This document shows positions 17,147 to 27,994 of a stretch of DNA of 64,000 bases, piece by piece (the stretch's first letter is position 1; every line of letters starts with the position of its first letter). The notes beneath the pieces were generated by a model. That model searched no databases. It saw only the letters and a program-made list of their open reading frames with translations, and was not told where the DNA came from. The DNA comes from Vibrio sp. SS-MA-C1-2 (GTDB taxonomy: Bacteria; Pseudomonadota; Gammaproteobacteria; Enterobacterales; Vibrionaceae): NCBI RefSeq assembly GCF_021513135.1, contig NZ_CP090981.1, forward strand, positions 2,840,025-2,904,024. Reading direction: 5' to 3'. The position numbers and the translations under genes are program-made.

Positions 17147-19933
17147 ATGCATACCAGCCCAAATGATCACAAACAATATAAGTATATTCAACTGGATAAT
17201 CAGTTGCGTGTCTTACTTATTAGTGATCCGAAAACTCCTCGTTCAGCGGCTTCATTAGCTGTCAATATTGGGCATTTTGATGATCCTATTGATCGCGAAG
17301 GCATGGCTCACTTTTTAGAACATATGCTGTTTTTAGGCACAGAACCTTTTCCTCAAGTTGGTGAGTTTCAAAAATATATCGCCCAGCATGGTGGCAGCAA
17401 TAATGCTTGGACTGCCAGTGAGTTTACCAACTACTTTTTTGATATCAATAATTCATCATTTGAAAGTGGGATTGCACGCTTTAGTCAATTTTTCATCTCG
17501 CCACTTTTCAGTGCTGACGCAGTAGACAAAGAACGAAACGCTGTTGAGTCTGAATATCGATTAAAAATTAATGACGATAGCCGAAGAATTTACCAAGTTC
17601 AAAAAGAGACCATTAATCAAAAACACCCCTTTTCACAGTTCTCAGTTGGCAATTTAGACACATTATCAGACAGAGGTGAACAAGAGAAAGACTCTATCCG
17701 CGCAGAGCTTATTGCATTTTATCAGCAACACTACTCTGCCAATATTATGTCATTGGTACTACTATCTCCTGATTCTTTAGATGATCTAGAAAAATTAGCT
17801 CAACACTATTTTGTTGACGTTCCTAACCATCAAAAAGAGAAAGAGACGATTAATGAGCCTTTAGTTACCGAGCAACAATTAGGACAATTTATCTCAATAT
17901 CACCGTTAAAAGAGTTGAGAAAGTTATCACTTCAATTCTTTTTACCTTCATTAAAGCCTTACTATAAAAGTAAACCTTTAACTCATATTGCCCATCTATT
18001 GGGCTATGAAGGTGAAGGCAGCCTATTCTCCTACTTAAAATCAAAAGGATTAGTTGAAGCTCTTTCTGCTGGCGGCGGTATAAGCGGCAGTAATTACCGT
18101 GAATTTACTATTAGCATGATCCTAACAAAAATAGGGCAATCAGCGATTGATGAAATTGTTGAGGCTATCTTCTATTATTTAGAACTGGTAAAACAACAAG
18201 GTATTAATCAATGGTGTTATCAAGAGAAACGCTCAGTAATGGAGATGGCATTTCAACTTCAAGAACAAGCGAAACCGATTAATATCGTTAGCCATTTAGC
18301 CAGTAATATCCACCATTATCACCCCAATGACATTATCTATGGCGATTATATGATGGAGACGTTTGAACCTGAACTGATTCAACAGCTATTATCACAAATT
18401 ACTGTTGATAATATGCAGATCACTTTAATTAGCCCCGATACAATTCCAACCAAAGAAGCAAAATGGTATCAAACGCCCTATTCAGTCACAGCATTAACTG
18501 AAGAGCAAAAACAGCGTTGGCGTGCTCCTCAAGCAATTGCAGCGTTGTCATTGGCAAAACCTAATCCATTTATCAGTCAAAACTTGCAACCTCTTGCTGT
18601 CGAAGAGACAGCATCTGATATGCCAATCTTATTAGAGAATAGTGAAGGCTTTCGTTTATGGCACCAACAAGATCAGCAATTTAAACTACCAAAAGGGACG
18701 ATTTATATTGCCATCGATAGTCCTCATGCCATTTCAACAGAACGCAATATCGTTAAAACCAAGCTCTGTATCGCGCTATTATTAGATGGTATTAATGAGT
18801 CAGCCTACCAAGCTGAAGTTGCCGGTTTGCACTATAATATTGTTGCTCACCAACAAGGGATTACTCTACAGCTTTCAGGATTAACTGAGAAACAGCCCGT
18901 ATTATTAGCATTATTAATTGAGCAATTTAAGCAATATGATTTCCAGCCTGAGCGTTTTACGATCATTAAAGATCGAATGCTGCGTCAGTGGAAGAATTCG
19001 GCTAAAGATAAACCTATCTCACAGCTATTAAATAACCTGACTGGCCTATTACAGCCAAATAGTCCACCCACACCTGTTTTAATTGAAGCATTAAATAGTA
19101 TTGAATTTGATGAACTGCCTCTCTTTGTTCATTCTCTATTTAGTGAGCTTTTTGTTGAAGTTTTTGTTTACGGTAATTGGCATCAAAAGCAAGCACTTGA
19201 GGTCGGTGAACAAGTGAAAAAGTCCCTCTATATTGAAGGACAAAAATACCAAGAAACCAGCCGACCTCTCTTTATGCTCGGAGAGTGCGGCACCATTAAT
19301 TTTCCGATAAACTGTAACCATACGGACTCAGCCATCTTGGTTTACCATCAATCCGATGATACCAGCCCAGAGAGTATTGCTCGTTATATTTTGACCAACC
19401 ACCTACTCTCTGCAACCTTTTTCCACGAGCTAAGAACCAAACAGCAATTAGGGTATATGGTCGGAACCAGTAATTTGCCATTAAATCGTTTTCCGGGGAT
19501 TATCTTCTATATTCAATCCCCCTCAGCAGTGCCAAACCAATTAATCGGTGCCATTGACCATTTTCTTAATGCTTTTTCACTTATTCTATTAGAGTTAAAT
19601 GAAGAAAGCTGGTGCAACAGTAAGCAGGGATTGATTGATAAAATTGCCGCACCAGATACGCAATTAAATGCTAAATCGCAACGACTTTGGGGCAGCATCA
19701 ATAATAAAGATTGGCAATTCTCACAACGAAAAAATGTCACCTCTGCCATACAATCATTTAGTCGCAGGGACATTATTCAGTTTATTGTCACTCAATTAAA
19801 ACCACGAACAGCTAACCGCTTAATCATGCATTACAGTGGCAAAAAACAAACCTACCAAGCTTTAGAGGTAGGAACTGAAATTAACTCTATCGATGAATTT
19901 CAGCAGCAACATGTTATTCATGAGAAAATCTAA
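17147..19933 (+). CDS. Insulinase (M16) family zinc metallopeptidase
   Basis: A 928-residue protein of the pitrilysin/insulysin branch. The inverted zinc motif HxxEH is at 55-59 (HFLEH), and the third ligand is probably E136 in ERNAVESEYR, at the pitrilysin spacing. The rest forms the inactive M16 halves, with a late TKQQLGYMVGT segment typical of insulysins. No signal peptide is visible, unlike E. coli pitrilysin, so it probably works in the cytoplasm. A good AAGGAG site precedes the ATG. It is divergent from sixA, with about 190 bp between. Substrates are unknown; degradation of oligopeptides is the family expectation. Confidence 0.93.
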   Translation: MHTSPNDHKQYKYIQLDNQLRVLLISDPKTPRSAASLAVNIGHFDDPIDREGMAHFLEHMLFLGTEPFPQVGEFQKYIAQHGGSNNAWTASEFTNYFFDINNSSFESGIARFSQFFISPLFSADAVDKERNAVESEYRLKINDDSRRIYQVQKETINQKHPFSQFSVGNLDTLSDRGEQEKDSIRAELIAFYQQHYSANIMSLVLLSPDSLDDLEKLAQHYFVDVPNHQKEKETINEPLVTEQQLGQFISISPLKELRKLSLQFFLPSLKPYYKSKPLTHIAHLLGYEGEGSLFSYLKSKGLVEALSAGGGISGSNYREFTISMILTKIGQSAIDEIVEAIFYYLELVKQQGINQWCYQEKRSVMEMAFQLQEQAKPINIVSHLASNIHHYHPNDIIYGDYMMETFEPELIQQLLSQITVDNMQITLISPDTIPTKEAKWYQTPYSVTALTEEQKQRWRAPQAIAALSLAKPNPFISQNLQPLAVEETASDMPILLENSEGFRLWHQQDQQFKLPKGTIYIAIDSPHAISTERNIVKTKLCIALLLDGINESAYQAEVAGLHYNIVAHQQGITLQLSGLTEKQPVLLALLIEQFKQYDFQPERFTIIKDRMLRQWKNSAKDKPISQLLNNLTGLLQPNSPPTPVLIEALNSIEFDELPLFVHSLFSELFVEVFVYGNWHQKQALEVGEQVKKSLYIEGQKYQETSRPLFMLGECGTINFPINCNHTDSAILVYHQSDDTSPESIARYILTNHLLSATFFHELRTKQQLGYMVGTSNLPLNRFPGIIFYIQSPSAVPNQLIGAIDHFLNAFSLILLELNEESWCNSKQGLIDKIAAPDTQLNAKSQRLWGSINNKDWQFSQRKNVTSAIQSFSRRDIIQFIVTQLKPRTANRLIMHYSGKKQTYQALEVGTEINSIDEFQQQHVIHEKI

Positions 19934-19938
19934 GTACA

Positions 19939-19970
19939 TAAATAGATAAATAGATAAATAGATAAATAAG
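19939..19970 (+). repeat. Octamer microsatellite (ATAAATAG)n
   Basis: Three exact ATAAATAG units (19939, 19947, 19955) and a fourth degenerate unit (ataaataa) lie between the peptidase stop and the RNase H start. Confidence 0.9.
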
Positions 19971-19992
19971 ATTAAATAGGCATAGAGAAAAT

Positions 19993-20769
19993 ATGGCACA
20001 AAAATTTTATGTGGTCTGGAATGGACGCAAAACTGGGATCTTTACCGATTGGAACTACACGCGAACCTTAATTGATAAGTTCCCTAAAGCACAATATAAG
20101 TCATTTAAAACTAAAGCTGAAGCAGAGAGCGCTTTTGCTGCTGGAGCTAGCCAATCAATCCAGCGAGCAAGCTCAAATACGGCAAATATAAGTTCGTCTA
20201 CCACCGTAGCCAACAAAAAAAGTACAAAAAAAATACCCGACTTGAAAGATGCTGAGATCACAATTTATACCGATGGCGGGTGTGAACCTAATCCAGGAAA
20301 AGCGGGTTCAGGCGTTGCAGTGTATCAAGGCCAGCAATTAGAAACATTATGGTATGGACTCTATAACAGTAATGGCACGAATAACTCAGCCGAGCTAAAT
20401 GCACTCAATCAAGCGCTTATTTTAGCCGAACAAGGGCTAAATCAAGGTAAAACGGTTCAAATTTGCAGTGACTCCCAATACTCGATTAACTGTATTACTA
20501 ATTGGGCTTATGGTTGGAAAGCAAAAGGCTGGAAACGTCAAAAGCCGGGAGATATTAAAAATCTCGACATCATCCAACAAGCGCATGAACTGTATGATCA
20601 ACTTAAAGATCAGTTAATTATCGCTCATGTTCCAGCCCATGTTGGCATTGAAGGCAATGAATTGGCTGATAGAATGTCAATCTATACTATCGATAAAAAA
20701 GAGCCTAACTTTATTCAGTATCCTCAACCTTTTGATCTAGATTCTATTTTAAAATTAAGACAAGGCTAA
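19993..20769 (+). CDS. Two-domain ribonuclease HI with an N-terminal hybrid-binding domain
   Basis: A 258-residue protein. Residues 3-48 (FYVVWNGRKTGIFTDW onward) form a viroplasmin-like RNA/DNA hybrid-binding domain. A Ser/Thr/Lys-rich linker (about 52-85) follows, then a type 1 RNase H domain with the acidic metal-binding set D94 (YTDGG), E134 (SAELNA), D160 (CSDSQY) and D226 (NELADR), and the VPAHVGIEGNE loop. It cuts RNA in RNA-DNA hybrids. This architecture is known from some bacteria and eukaryotic RNase H1; the usual single-domain RnhA is about 155 residues, so another rnhA may exist elsewhere in the genome. The octamer repeat just upstream may affect expression. Confidence 0.93.
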   Translation: MAQKFYVVWNGRKTGIFTDWNYTRTLIDKFPKAQYKSFKTKAEAESAFAAGASQSIQRASSNTANISSSTTVANKKSTKKIPDLKDAEITIYTDGGCEPNPGKAGSGVAVYQGQQLETLWYGLYNSNGTNNSAELNALNQALILAEQGLNQGKTVQICSDSQYSINCITNWAYGWKAKGWKRQKPGDIKNLDIIQQAHELYDQLKDQLIIAHVPAHVGIEGNELADRMSIYTIDKKEPNFIQYPQPFDLDSILKLRQG

Positions 20770-20832
20770 TACTCAATACCCAAAAAATTGTCAGCAATAA
20801 ACCGTCAATATAATTAAAGGAAACAAGGCAAA

Positions 20833-21687
20833 ATGGACAAAATTGGAAACAGAGCATTAATTGTCGAAGGCGGTGCGATGCGTGGTATTTTTGCTTGTGG
20901 TGTTTTAGACCATTTTCTTGATAATGACTTCTCCCCTTTTGATAGCTTTTGGGGTGTTTCAGCAGGAGCAACCAATTTAGCTGCTTATATTGCAAAAATG
21001 CCACGTCGTAATAAAAAGATTTTTCTCGATTATAGCTTACGCAAAGAGTTCATTACGCCAACTCAATTTATGCGAGGGCGTGATCTTGTTAACCTTGATT
21101 GGATGTGGCAGATTACGATTGAAGAGTTAGATATTGACCGAAAAACGTTTAGCGAAGATCCTCGCCCTCTTTTTCTTACGGTGACACGTCAAGATAGCGG
21201 GAAACCAGAATACTTAACTCCGAACGTCGATGAATTAGCCGAAGTGATGAAAGCCAGTAGCGCGCTGCCGATCTTCTATCGTAACGGTGTCCAACTGGAA
21301 CAACACTGGTATGTCGATGGTGGAGTCAGTGATGCAATTCCCGTCGCAGAAGCGATTCGCCGTGGAGCTAAACAGATAATGGTGCTTCGTAGTCGCCATC
21401 AAGATTATCGAAAAAAGAGCAGCCCATTTTCATCAATCATTAAGATGTTACTTAAGAAACAACCAGAGCTTATCGAGCCAATGTTAACCCGCCATCAACG
21501 TTATAATGAAGCAGTTGAACTCATTGCTAAGCCTCCACAAGGTGTTGAGATTATCCAAATCTGTCCCGGTGATAATTTTAAATTAGGGCGATTAAGTCAA
21601 GATCAAAAAACCTTAGAGTCCGCTTATCAAATGGGTGTGGAGGCAGGAAGAGTCGCTATTTCTCAATGGCAATTACTGACATCGTAA
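20833..21687 (+). CDS. YjjU-like patatin phospholipase family protein
   Basis: A 284-residue patatin-fold serine hydrolase. The oxyanion-hole segment EGGAMRG is at 12-18, the nucleophile S43 is in GVSAG, and the catalytic Asp is D162 in VDGGVSD. It follows the bacterial YjjU branch (FLDYSLRKEFITPTQF and RGRDLVNLDWMW). The likely reaction is hydrolysis of acyl esters of phospholipids; the physiological substrate is unknown. It has a good AAGGAA site, no signal peptide, and a terminator shared with fadJ. Confidence 0.92.
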   Translation: MDKIGNRALIVEGGAMRGIFACGVLDHFLDNDFSPFDSFWGVSAGATNLAAYIAKMPRRNKKIFLDYSLRKEFITPTQFMRGRDLVNLDWMWQITIEELDIDRKTFSEDPRPLFLTVTRQDSGKPEYLTPNVDELAEVMKASSALPIFYRNGVQLEQHWYVDGGVSDAIPVAEAIRRGAKQIMVLRSRHQDYRKKSSPFSSIIKMLLKKQPELIEPMLTRHQRYNEAVELIAKPPQGVEIIQICPGDNFKLGRLSQDQKTLESAYQMGVEAGRVAISQWQLLTS

Positions 21688-21726
21688 AAAATCAAATATC
21701 CACAGGATAAAAATAGTAGAATGGAT

Positions 21727-21774
21727 AAAGGATTGAGTGCAAACGCTTTATTTAACGTCACTCTCAATCCTTTT
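21727..21774. terminator. Bidirectional terminator between the patatin gene and fadJ
   Basis: AAAGGATTGAGTG pairs with CACTCTCAATCCTTTT around a 19-nt loop. It is usable from both converging genes. Confidence 0.85.
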
Positions 21775-21821
21775 GATTTGAACTTTAAAGCAATTAAATT
21801 TCCCTTACTAAGCTGAAACCA

Positions 21822-23942
21822 TTAAGGATAAAACTTCTCTCCGGCTTCTGCCATCTCTTTCAGCTTCACCACTGGCGCAAAATGATCGCCAAATTTTTGT
21901 TGGTAATCTTCCATCTGTTTGACGATTTCAGCCATTCCGACACTATCCATATACCTAAATGGACCACCTAAAAATGGCGGAAACCCGATACCAAAAATTG
22001 CACCAATATCACCATCTCTAGGGCTTCTAATCACCCCTTCATCTAACGATAACACCGCTTCATTCAACATCTGTAAAAGGCAACGCTGAGTAATCTCCTC
22101 TTCCGTTAACTGCTTATTCGGTGTGATATTAAGCAATTTATAGGCAGATTTATCGACCGACTTCTCTTTACCTTTGGCTTTATAGTCGTAGAAACCTTTG
22201 CCACTTTTACGCCCTTTTCTTTCATCTTTCAAAAGCAGATCAAACAGGGCCGGTCCTTGAAAGCGTTCACCGAGTTCATTGACTAAAATTGGTGTAATTT
22301 TAGCGGCAATATCAACCCCCACTTCATCAAGTAGATTGATCGGTCCAACTGGGAAACCAGCATTGACGAGTGCATTATCAATATGTTCAACCGGTTCACC
22401 CGCCAACAGACAACGCGCGGCTTCATTCATATAGGGCGTTAGAATTCGATTAACATAAAATCCCGCTTTATCTGCGACGACAATCGGTGTTTTACCCTGT
22501 TTTTTCGCTAGATCAACCACCGTTGCAATGGTCTGCTGTGATGTTTTATCGTGAGGGATCACTTCGACTAATGGCATTTTATCTGCTGGACTAAAGTAGT
22601 GAAGCCCAACGATATTTTCTGGGTTTTTCGCCCCTTCCGCGATCTTATGAATCGGTAAAGAGGAGGTGTTTGTAGCAAAAATGGTTGAACTACTGCAATT
22701 ATCTTCAATATCTCGCACCATTTGATGTTTTAGGTTTAAATCTTCAAAAACGGCTTCAATGACAATATCTCGATTTTTATACCCGCTAAAAGAGGTGGTT
22801 CCAGTAAGACGTAGCATCCCTTTTTGCAATTCTGCCTTGGTAATAATTCGACGTTTTTGTCGCTGCTTAAAAAGCTTGTAGTTATAAGCGAGGCTATTTT
22901 TGATCCCTTCTTCCGAGATATCTTTTAGACGAACAGGAAGTTTGGCTTTATTAATCGTCACATGGCTGATCCCTGCTCCCATTAAGCCACCGCCTAACAC
23001 GCCAATATGAGAAAAAGGTTGAGGTTTAGCATCACTGCCACTCTCTTTTTTCATTTCCGTGGTCGCAAAGAAGATCGAACGTAACGCTTTAGATTCTGAT
23101 GACATCACTAACTCACCAAACTGTTTCGCTTCTGTTTCTAAACCACTTTTGATTCCTGACTCAAGCCCCACTTTGATTGAGTGAAGAATCGCATTAATCG
23201 CAGGGTAATTATTACGCGCTTTTTTCTGTGCCTGTTTTGTCACTTGATCAAAAACCACTGAACGCCCTAACGGGTTGCCACCCATCATCCAATCTTTAAA
23301 TTCTAATGAACGTTTAGGCGCTTTTTTCAGTGCTAATTGTTCTGCCACTGTCAGTAAAATTTCTTGAGGAACAGCACTATCAACCAATCCCATTCGATTG
23401 GCCTTTTTAGCTCGAATCTGTTTCCCCGTTAAAATCATATCGAGCGCATTGGTTAAACCAACTAAACGAGGCAGACGTTGTGTCCCACCAGAACCCGGAA
23501 GTAAACCAAGTTGCACTTCAGGAAGCCCTAAAACAGTTTTGCCCCAATCACTACAAACTCGAACATTACACACTAGAGCCAGCTCCAAACCACCACCTAA
23601 ACAAGGTCCATGAATTGCAGCAACCGTCGTATAAGGAAGGGATTCAAATTCACTAAATAGTTGCTGTCCCGCTTTTGCTAACTGCTCAGCCTCCTCTGCG
23701 GTCTGACAGGCAGCAAGCATATTAATATCCGCTCCCGCAATAAAGTTATCCGGTTTCGTTGAATGAACGACCAAACCTTTAATCGCTGAACTTGCTTTTA
23801 ATTCCGCTAAAATCCCTTTAATTTCGTCTGAAAATGCACTGTTTAAAGTGTTCATCTTTTCATTGGGAACATCAATCGCCAACCATGCGATACCATTATC
23901 GGCGACATCTAGCGAAAATGCAGATTGCTTATCCATTGTCAT
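21822..23942 (-). CDS. fadJ: Fatty acid oxidation complex alpha subunit FadJ
   Basis: A multifunctional beta-oxidation enzyme: enoyl-CoA hydratase in the N-terminal part ([11 protein letters not shown], then [17 protein letters not shown]) and NAD-dependent 3-hydroxyacyl-CoA dehydrogenase in the C-terminal part ([14 protein letters not shown], then [13 protein letters not shown]). I use the ATG at 23942 (707 residues). It overlaps the fadI stop as TAATG and is preceded by GGAGG inside fadI; the frame extends 16 codons further upstream within fadI without signs of use. It pairs with FadI as the FadIJ complex, used in E. coli mainly for anaerobic beta-oxidation. Confidence 0.96.
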   Translation of the reverse strand: MTMDKQSAFSLDVADNGIAWLAIDVPNEKMNTLNSAFSDEIKGILAELKASSAIKGLVVHSTKPDNFIAGADINMLAACQTAEEAEQLAKAGQQLFSEFESLPYTTVAAIHGPCLGGGLELALVCNVRVCSDWGKTVLGLPEVQLGLLPGSGGTQRLPRLVGLTNALDMILTGKQIRAKKANRMGLVDSAVPQEILLTVAEQLALKKAPKRSLEFKDWMMGGNPLGRSVVFDQVTKQAQKKARNNYPAINAILHSIKVGLESGIKSGLETEAKQFGELVMSSESKALRSIFFATTEMKKESGSDAKPQPFSHIGVLGGGLMGAGISHVTINKAKLPVRLKDISEEGIKNSLAYNYKLFKQRQKRRIITKAELQKGMLRLTGTTSFSGYKNRDIVIEAVFEDLNLKHQMVRDIEDNCSSSTIFATNTSSLPIHKIAEGAKNPENIVGLHYFSPADKMPLVEVIPHDKTSQQTIATVVDLAKKQGKTPIVVADKAGFYVNRILTPYMNEAARCLLAGEPVEHIDNALVNAGFPVGPINLLDEVGVDIAAKITPILVNELGERFQGPALFDLLLKDERKGRKSGKGFYDYKAKGKEKSVDKSAYKLLNITPNKQLTEEEITQRCLLQMLNEAVLSLDEGVIRSPRDGDIGAIFGIGFPPFLGGPFRYMDSVGMAEIVKQMEDYQQKFGDHFAPVVKLKEMAEAGEKFYP

Positions 23943-25246
23943 TATTCTGCCTCCAAAATCATTGCTGCACCTAAACCACCTGCAGCACATGCAGTATTCA
24001 ATGCAAACCCACCGCCTCGGCGTTGTAACTCTCTTAATGTTTGGATCATCATTCTTGCACCTGTTGCCGCAAATGGATGTCCATACGCAATGGAACCGCC
24101 CAATACGTTAAACTTATCCATATCAATCTCACCAATAGCTTGGCTACGACCTAATTTCTGCTCGGCAAATTGTTGAGAACCAAACATCTTCACGTTAGCT
24201 AACGCTTGAGCGGCAAAGGCTTCATGCATATCAATTAAAGTCAGATCTGAAAGGGTTAATCCTGCACGGTCAAGAGCAAGTGGCGTCGCATAAGATGGCC
24301 CCATCAACATATCTTTTTCAACACCAATCGCTGAAAAAGCATAAGAGCGAAGATAACCTAATGGCTTAAGTCCCAGTTCTTTCGCTCGCCCTTCTCTCAT
24401 CATGATAATTGCTGCAGCACCATCGGTTAACGGCGTACTATTAGCAGCGGTAACCGAGCCATACTTACGATCAAAAGCAGGACGAAGCTTGCTATAACCT
24501 TCCAGGGTCGAGTCATGGCGAATATTGTTATCTTGACTGATAATCGTTTTATACGGTTCAGGACAAGCGGTCATTACTTCATCAGCAATCAAACCACTCT
24601 CCCATGCTTTTGCCGCTAAACAATGGGATCGATGGGCTAATTCATCTTGCTGTTGACGAGTAATACCATGAGTTTTCGCCATCTGCTCTGCGGTTTGTCC
24701 CATGCTTAATCCTGTCGAATATTCAGCAACGGCTGGAGGAACAGGAAGTAAATCACTTGGTCTGAGACTAGTCAGTAATTTAAGACGTTGTGAATTGGTT
24801 CTTGCTTTGCTTAAGGCTAACAAGGTTGCAGAGAGCTTTTTGGAAACCCCAATAGGAAGAACAGATGAGGAATCAGCGCCACCAGCAATGCCCACTTCAA
24901 TCGTGCCTGAAAGAATACTCTCAGCAACATTGGCCGCCGCTTGAAAACTGGTGGCACAGGCGCGAGTCACACTATAGGCATCGGTGGCAATATCCATCCC
25001 TGTACCTAGGACAATCTCACGCGCAATATTGGGAGCTGCAGGCATTTGTACCACTTGACCAAAGACCACTTGATCGATCAATTTAGGGTCAACATCATTG
25101 CCAATCAGTAACTCATTAACCACCATTTTACCTAAATCAACGGCTGGAATATCTTTATACGCTGTCGATTGTTTAGCAAATGGAGTACGTAAGCCATGAA
25201 CGATTGCAATACGCTCGCCCTGACCGGTAACCAAATTCTGTTTCAT
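23942..25246 (-). CDS. fadI: Acetyl-CoA acyltransferase FadI (3-ketoacyl-CoA thiolase)
   Basis: Thiolase carrying out the last step of beta-oxidation, with FadJ. The nucleophilic Cys is C97 in [10 protein letters not shown]; the second active-site histidine region is DMHEAFAAQ, and the final [17 protein letters not shown] and [10 protein letters not shown] segments carry the remaining catalytic His and Cys. The ATG at 25246 (434 residues) has AAGGAG five bases upstream; a GTG two codons earlier would collide with that site. First gene of the fadIJ operon. A palindromic FadR-type site lies about 180 bp upstream. Confidence 0.96.
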   Translation of the reverse strand: MKQNLVTGQGERIAIVHGLRTPFAKQSTAYKDIPAVDLGKMVVNELLIGNDVDPKLIDQVVFGQVVQMPAAPNIAREIVLGTGMDIATDAYSVTRACATSFQAAANVAESILSGTIEVGIAGGADSSSVLPIGVSKKLSATLLALSKARTNSQRLKLLTSLRPSDLLPVPPAVAEYSTGLSMGQTAEQMAKTHGITRQQQDELAHRSHCLAAKAWESGLIADEVMTACPEPYKTIISQDNNIRHDSTLEGYSKLRPAFDRKYGSVTAANSTPLTDGAAAIIMMREGRAKELGLKPLGYLRSYAFSAIGVEKDMLMGPSYATPLALDRAGLTLSDLTLIDMHEAFAAQALANVKMFGSQQFAEQKLGRSQAIGEIDMDKFNVLGGSIAYGHPFAATGARMMIQTLRELQRRGGGFALNTACAAGGLGAAMILEAE

Positions 25247-25427
25247 TACCACTCCTTAGTTTTTAATCTATCAATTGACCGAACCTGCATAAGCATGACT
25301 GGACGGAAACCAATACAAAGTGATGAATCGATATCACTAAAAGAAAACAAAGCCTTTTAACTATCAACAACTCTTATATCATCACAAGTTAAACCATCAA
25401 CCTGATTAAAACCATCTAAAAACAGCT

Positions 25428-25444
25428 GAAAGGTCTGACCTCTT
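25428..25444. promoter_or_regulatory. FadR-type operator upstream of fadIJ
   Basis: GAAAGGTCTGACCTCTT contains the symmetric core GGTC-N-GACC of the FadR consensus. Located about 185 bp before the fadI start. FadR represses beta-oxidation genes until long-chain acyl-CoA binds it. Confidence 0.65.
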
Positions 25445-26417
25445 TAGTGTAGCAATATTGTTAAAAATATAAAATAACTGTTTTTTTTAATGCGTCTTTT
25501 TCATGAAATTGATGCTTGAATGGGAAATAATCAATCACTTAGCTTTTGGCTATTTCTAATTCACACCAAATTCACAATCTAATATTGATAAAATAATGCT
25601 CATATCGATCCATTTTAAATCCTGATAACTGAAGACCACTAAGAAGATTTTTTTCTCCATTTAAACTCTTTTTTTGTTTAAAGTTGTGACTAATATCAAT
25701 AACAATTAAACAATCCACCTCAAGGTGTAATCTTAAGTTTCCACTTTGGTAGTTAGAGTGGAAATATTTCTTATTAAAAAATGAAATTTGATATAAATCG
25801 TTAAAACAGAAATATTCGATCATTTAAAGACACGTTAATAGCAAAATTATTCAATTTCTTGCTTGGTAAGACCTCTAAATATCAAGATATAGTTAGTGTA
25901 AAAACTCAAGTTAAAGCAAGTTCCACTCGTTTATTTATGCTACTTCTATCGTTTACGCCATAAAAATGAGGCCTAACTCTCATTTCCTGCTCAATAAACA
26001 AATCAAAAATAAATATATAATGATTATTTATGCAAAATTTGGCTGTCACTAACAAAGAGATGACTGATATATTGGATGATCAATACAATAGGATAAGAAT
26101 AAGTCCTACTTTAAAGGTAAATAAATTGTTTCATTTAAAAAACTCACCACTCTGAAATGTGTTCAATATATAACCGATGACTTACCCGTGAATTTCAAGC
26201 AATCACCATTATTAGAGTATCAGCACTAACTATTTCTAATCTTTACTTATCTGTAAATATCCCACTAATTATGAAATAAATATCAAAAAACAAAAAAAAC
26301 ATATAAAACATAAAGTAAGAAAAATTAGTTGTTTTTTTGTTACATAAAGAAAAAGTGCTTATCAATAAGAAAATATAGCGAGGTTTAATGTCTATTGTTC
26401 CTTTTTTGCTGCAAGGT

Positions 26418-26445
26418 TTAACATTTTAACAACAAAGACTATAAT
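26418..26445 (+). promoter_or_regulatory. fadL promoter
   Basis: TTAACA (26418-26423) and a perfect TATAAT (26440-26445) are separated by 16 bp. The predicted start of transcription at about 26452 lies inside the FadR-type site, the classical geometry for repression. Confidence 0.6.
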
Positions 26446-26448
26446 GCT

Positions 26449-26465
26449 AACTGGTCTGATTTGAT
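26449..26465. promoter_or_regulatory. FadR-type operator over the fadL start of transcription
   Basis: AACTGGTCTGATTTGAT matches the left half AACTGGTCNGA of the FadR consensus closely; the right half is weaker. It begins 3 bp after the -10 box. Confidence 0.65.
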
Positions 26466-26539
26466 CACTATATTAGCCCGATTACAATTCGCCGCAATCG
26501 CATTGAAAGCGAATAAAAAATAAAAAAGGAATCTTAGCA

Positions 26540-27799
26540 GTGACTAATAAAAATCGTCTTTTTAGCAAATCTCTTTTAGCAGTAGCTATCACTTTATCTT
26601 CTGGTCAAGCACTTGCTGCTGGCTTCCAACTTAACGCACAATCTGCAACTGGCCTTGGTCGCGCATTTGCTGGTGACGCCGTTATCGCTGATAACGCATC
26701 AGTAATGGCACGTAACGCCGCAGCAATGGCATTGTTTGATGAAAAAGCGTTATCGTTAGGCTTTGAAACCATCACAACAATGATTGATGTATCTGATGCT
26801 ACTTATACAAATATAGTAGGTAATGACTTTGATGCTGATTATGATGATGCAGGTGGAACATCTGTCGCTCCAAATATTCACTTTATCATGCCAATTAATG
26901 ATACATGGGCTGTGGGTATCAATGGTTACTCTAATTTTGGCACTTCAACTGACTTCCCAGATGACTATGCTGGAGGTGAATATGGTGGTAAGACTGAAAT
27001 ATTCAGCGCTAACTTAGGTCTAGCTGCATCTTATCGTCTAAATGAACATTGGAGCTTTGGTGCTGGATTAGATTTTATTTATGGTAAAGGCACTATAAAA
27101 AGATCAATAAGTGATAAACAACCAAGCGCACTTCCAGTTCCTGGTGTAGGACTTGTACCTCTTGCTGGGCAAACAGTTGTTGATGTTGATGATGCTACTG
27201 GTTTTGGTGTTGGTTTTAATGTCGGCACAGTCTATGAAATTAATGATAATAATCGTTTTGGTCTAAGCTATCACTACAGCCCTGATATCACAGCAGAAGA
27301 TGATGATAATAATAAAATTACATTACCTCTACCTGATATGCTTGAATTCTCTGGATATAATCGTTTCACAGGGACTAAATTTGCTGTTCACTATAGCATC
27401 CAGTGGATTAACTGGAGTGAATTTGATCTTCTAGACTTTAGCGGCTCAGGCCCCTATGGAGACATGGAAAGTAGTAAATATGAATGGAAAGATGGTTATC
27501 ACTTCGCTTTAGGTGGTACTTACTATCTCAATAATGATTGGACACTACGTGCGGGTTATATGTATGACATCAGCGCCCAAGATGAGATCACATCAATCTC
27601 AGTACCAGATTCCGATCGTCAATGGTTCTCTGCAGGTTTTACTTACCACATCAACCAAAAGTCGAATGTTGACTTCGGATTTACCTATTTACTAGGCCAA
27701 GATATCGATGCTACAGAAGTTCAAGATATTAGTTCAATTAATGCAACAACTCACGCTGATGCAGTACTTGTTGGTCTACAATATAGCCGTACATTCTAA
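26540..27799 (+). CDS. fadL: Long-chain fatty acid outer-membrane transporter FadL
   Basis: Outer-membrane barrel that brings long-chain fatty acids across the outer membrane. It has 419 residues; the start is GTG at 26540 with AAGGA about 10 bases upstream. The signal peptide ends after SGQALA, and the mature N-terminus AGFQLNAQSATGLGRAFAGDA matches the plug-forming hatch of FadL. The usual NPA turn is replaced by NAAAM in SVMARNAAAM. The C-terminus ends in VGLQYSRTF with the terminal Phe needed for barrel assembly. Its FadR-type site ties it to fadIJ in a fatty-acid regulon. Confidence 0.93.
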   Translation: MTNKNRLFSKSLLAVAITLSSGQALAAGFQLNAQSATGLGRAFAGDAVIADNASVMARNAAAMALFDEKALSLGFETITTMIDVSDATYTNIVGNDFDADYDDAGGTSVAPNIHFIMPINDTWAVGINGYSNFGTSTDFPDDYAGGEYGGKTEIFSANLGLAASYRLNEHWSFGAGLDFIYGKGTIKRSISDKQPSALPVPGVGLVPLAGQTVVDVDDATGFGVGFNVGTVYEINDNNRFGLSYHYSPDITAEDDDNNKITLPLPDMLEFSGYNRFTGTKFAVHYSIQWINWSEFDLLDFSGSGPYGDMESSKYEWKDGYHFALGGTYYLNNDWTLRAGYMYDISAQDEITSISVPDSDRQWFSAGFTYHINQKSNVDFGFTYLLGQDIDATEVQDISSINATTHADAVLVGLQYSRTF

Positions 27800-27874
27800 T
27801 TTTGATCTAAGTTAGCCGTTAGTTTTTAGAATTAACAGATAGTTTTTAGCACTAAAACTGCTTAATCAAAAAAT

Positions 27875-27934
27875 GAAAAAGCCTTGAATAGCGTCGCTAG
27901 AAATAGTGTCCGTGATTCAGGGCTTTTCTTTTTT
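27875..27934 (+). terminator. Terminator of fadL
   Basis: AAAAGCCTTGAAT pairs imperfectly with ATTCAGGGCTTTT across a ~30-nt loop, followed by cttttttc. Confidence 0.8.
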
Positions 27935-27994
27935 CACATCTATGCATTGATCTTAGATATCATCTACTTGAAATAATATCGTGAAGCACTCTTA

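Larger units (their letters stand above)
25247..26539. other. 1.3-kb AT-rich intergenic region between fadI and fadL
   Basis: It holds the fadIJ and fadL control regions with two FadR-type sites. An open frame on the minus strand at 25572-25823 (83 codons) has no recognisable ribosome site, no known motif and an AT-rich composition like the surroundings, so I do not call it a gene. I see no ERIC-like copy, RNA gene or terminator in the remaining sequence. Confidence 0.6.

Noticed and set aside
21822..23990. Longer FadJ start inside fadI (16 extra codons)
   Set aside because: The ATG at 23942 has GGAGG upstream, overlaps the fadI stop as TAATG, and gives the normal FadJ N-terminus.
25572..25823. 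83-codon open frame on the minus strand in the fadI-fadL gap
   Set aside because: No convincing ribosome site, no recognisable motif, and AT-rich content like its surroundings. Probably chance.
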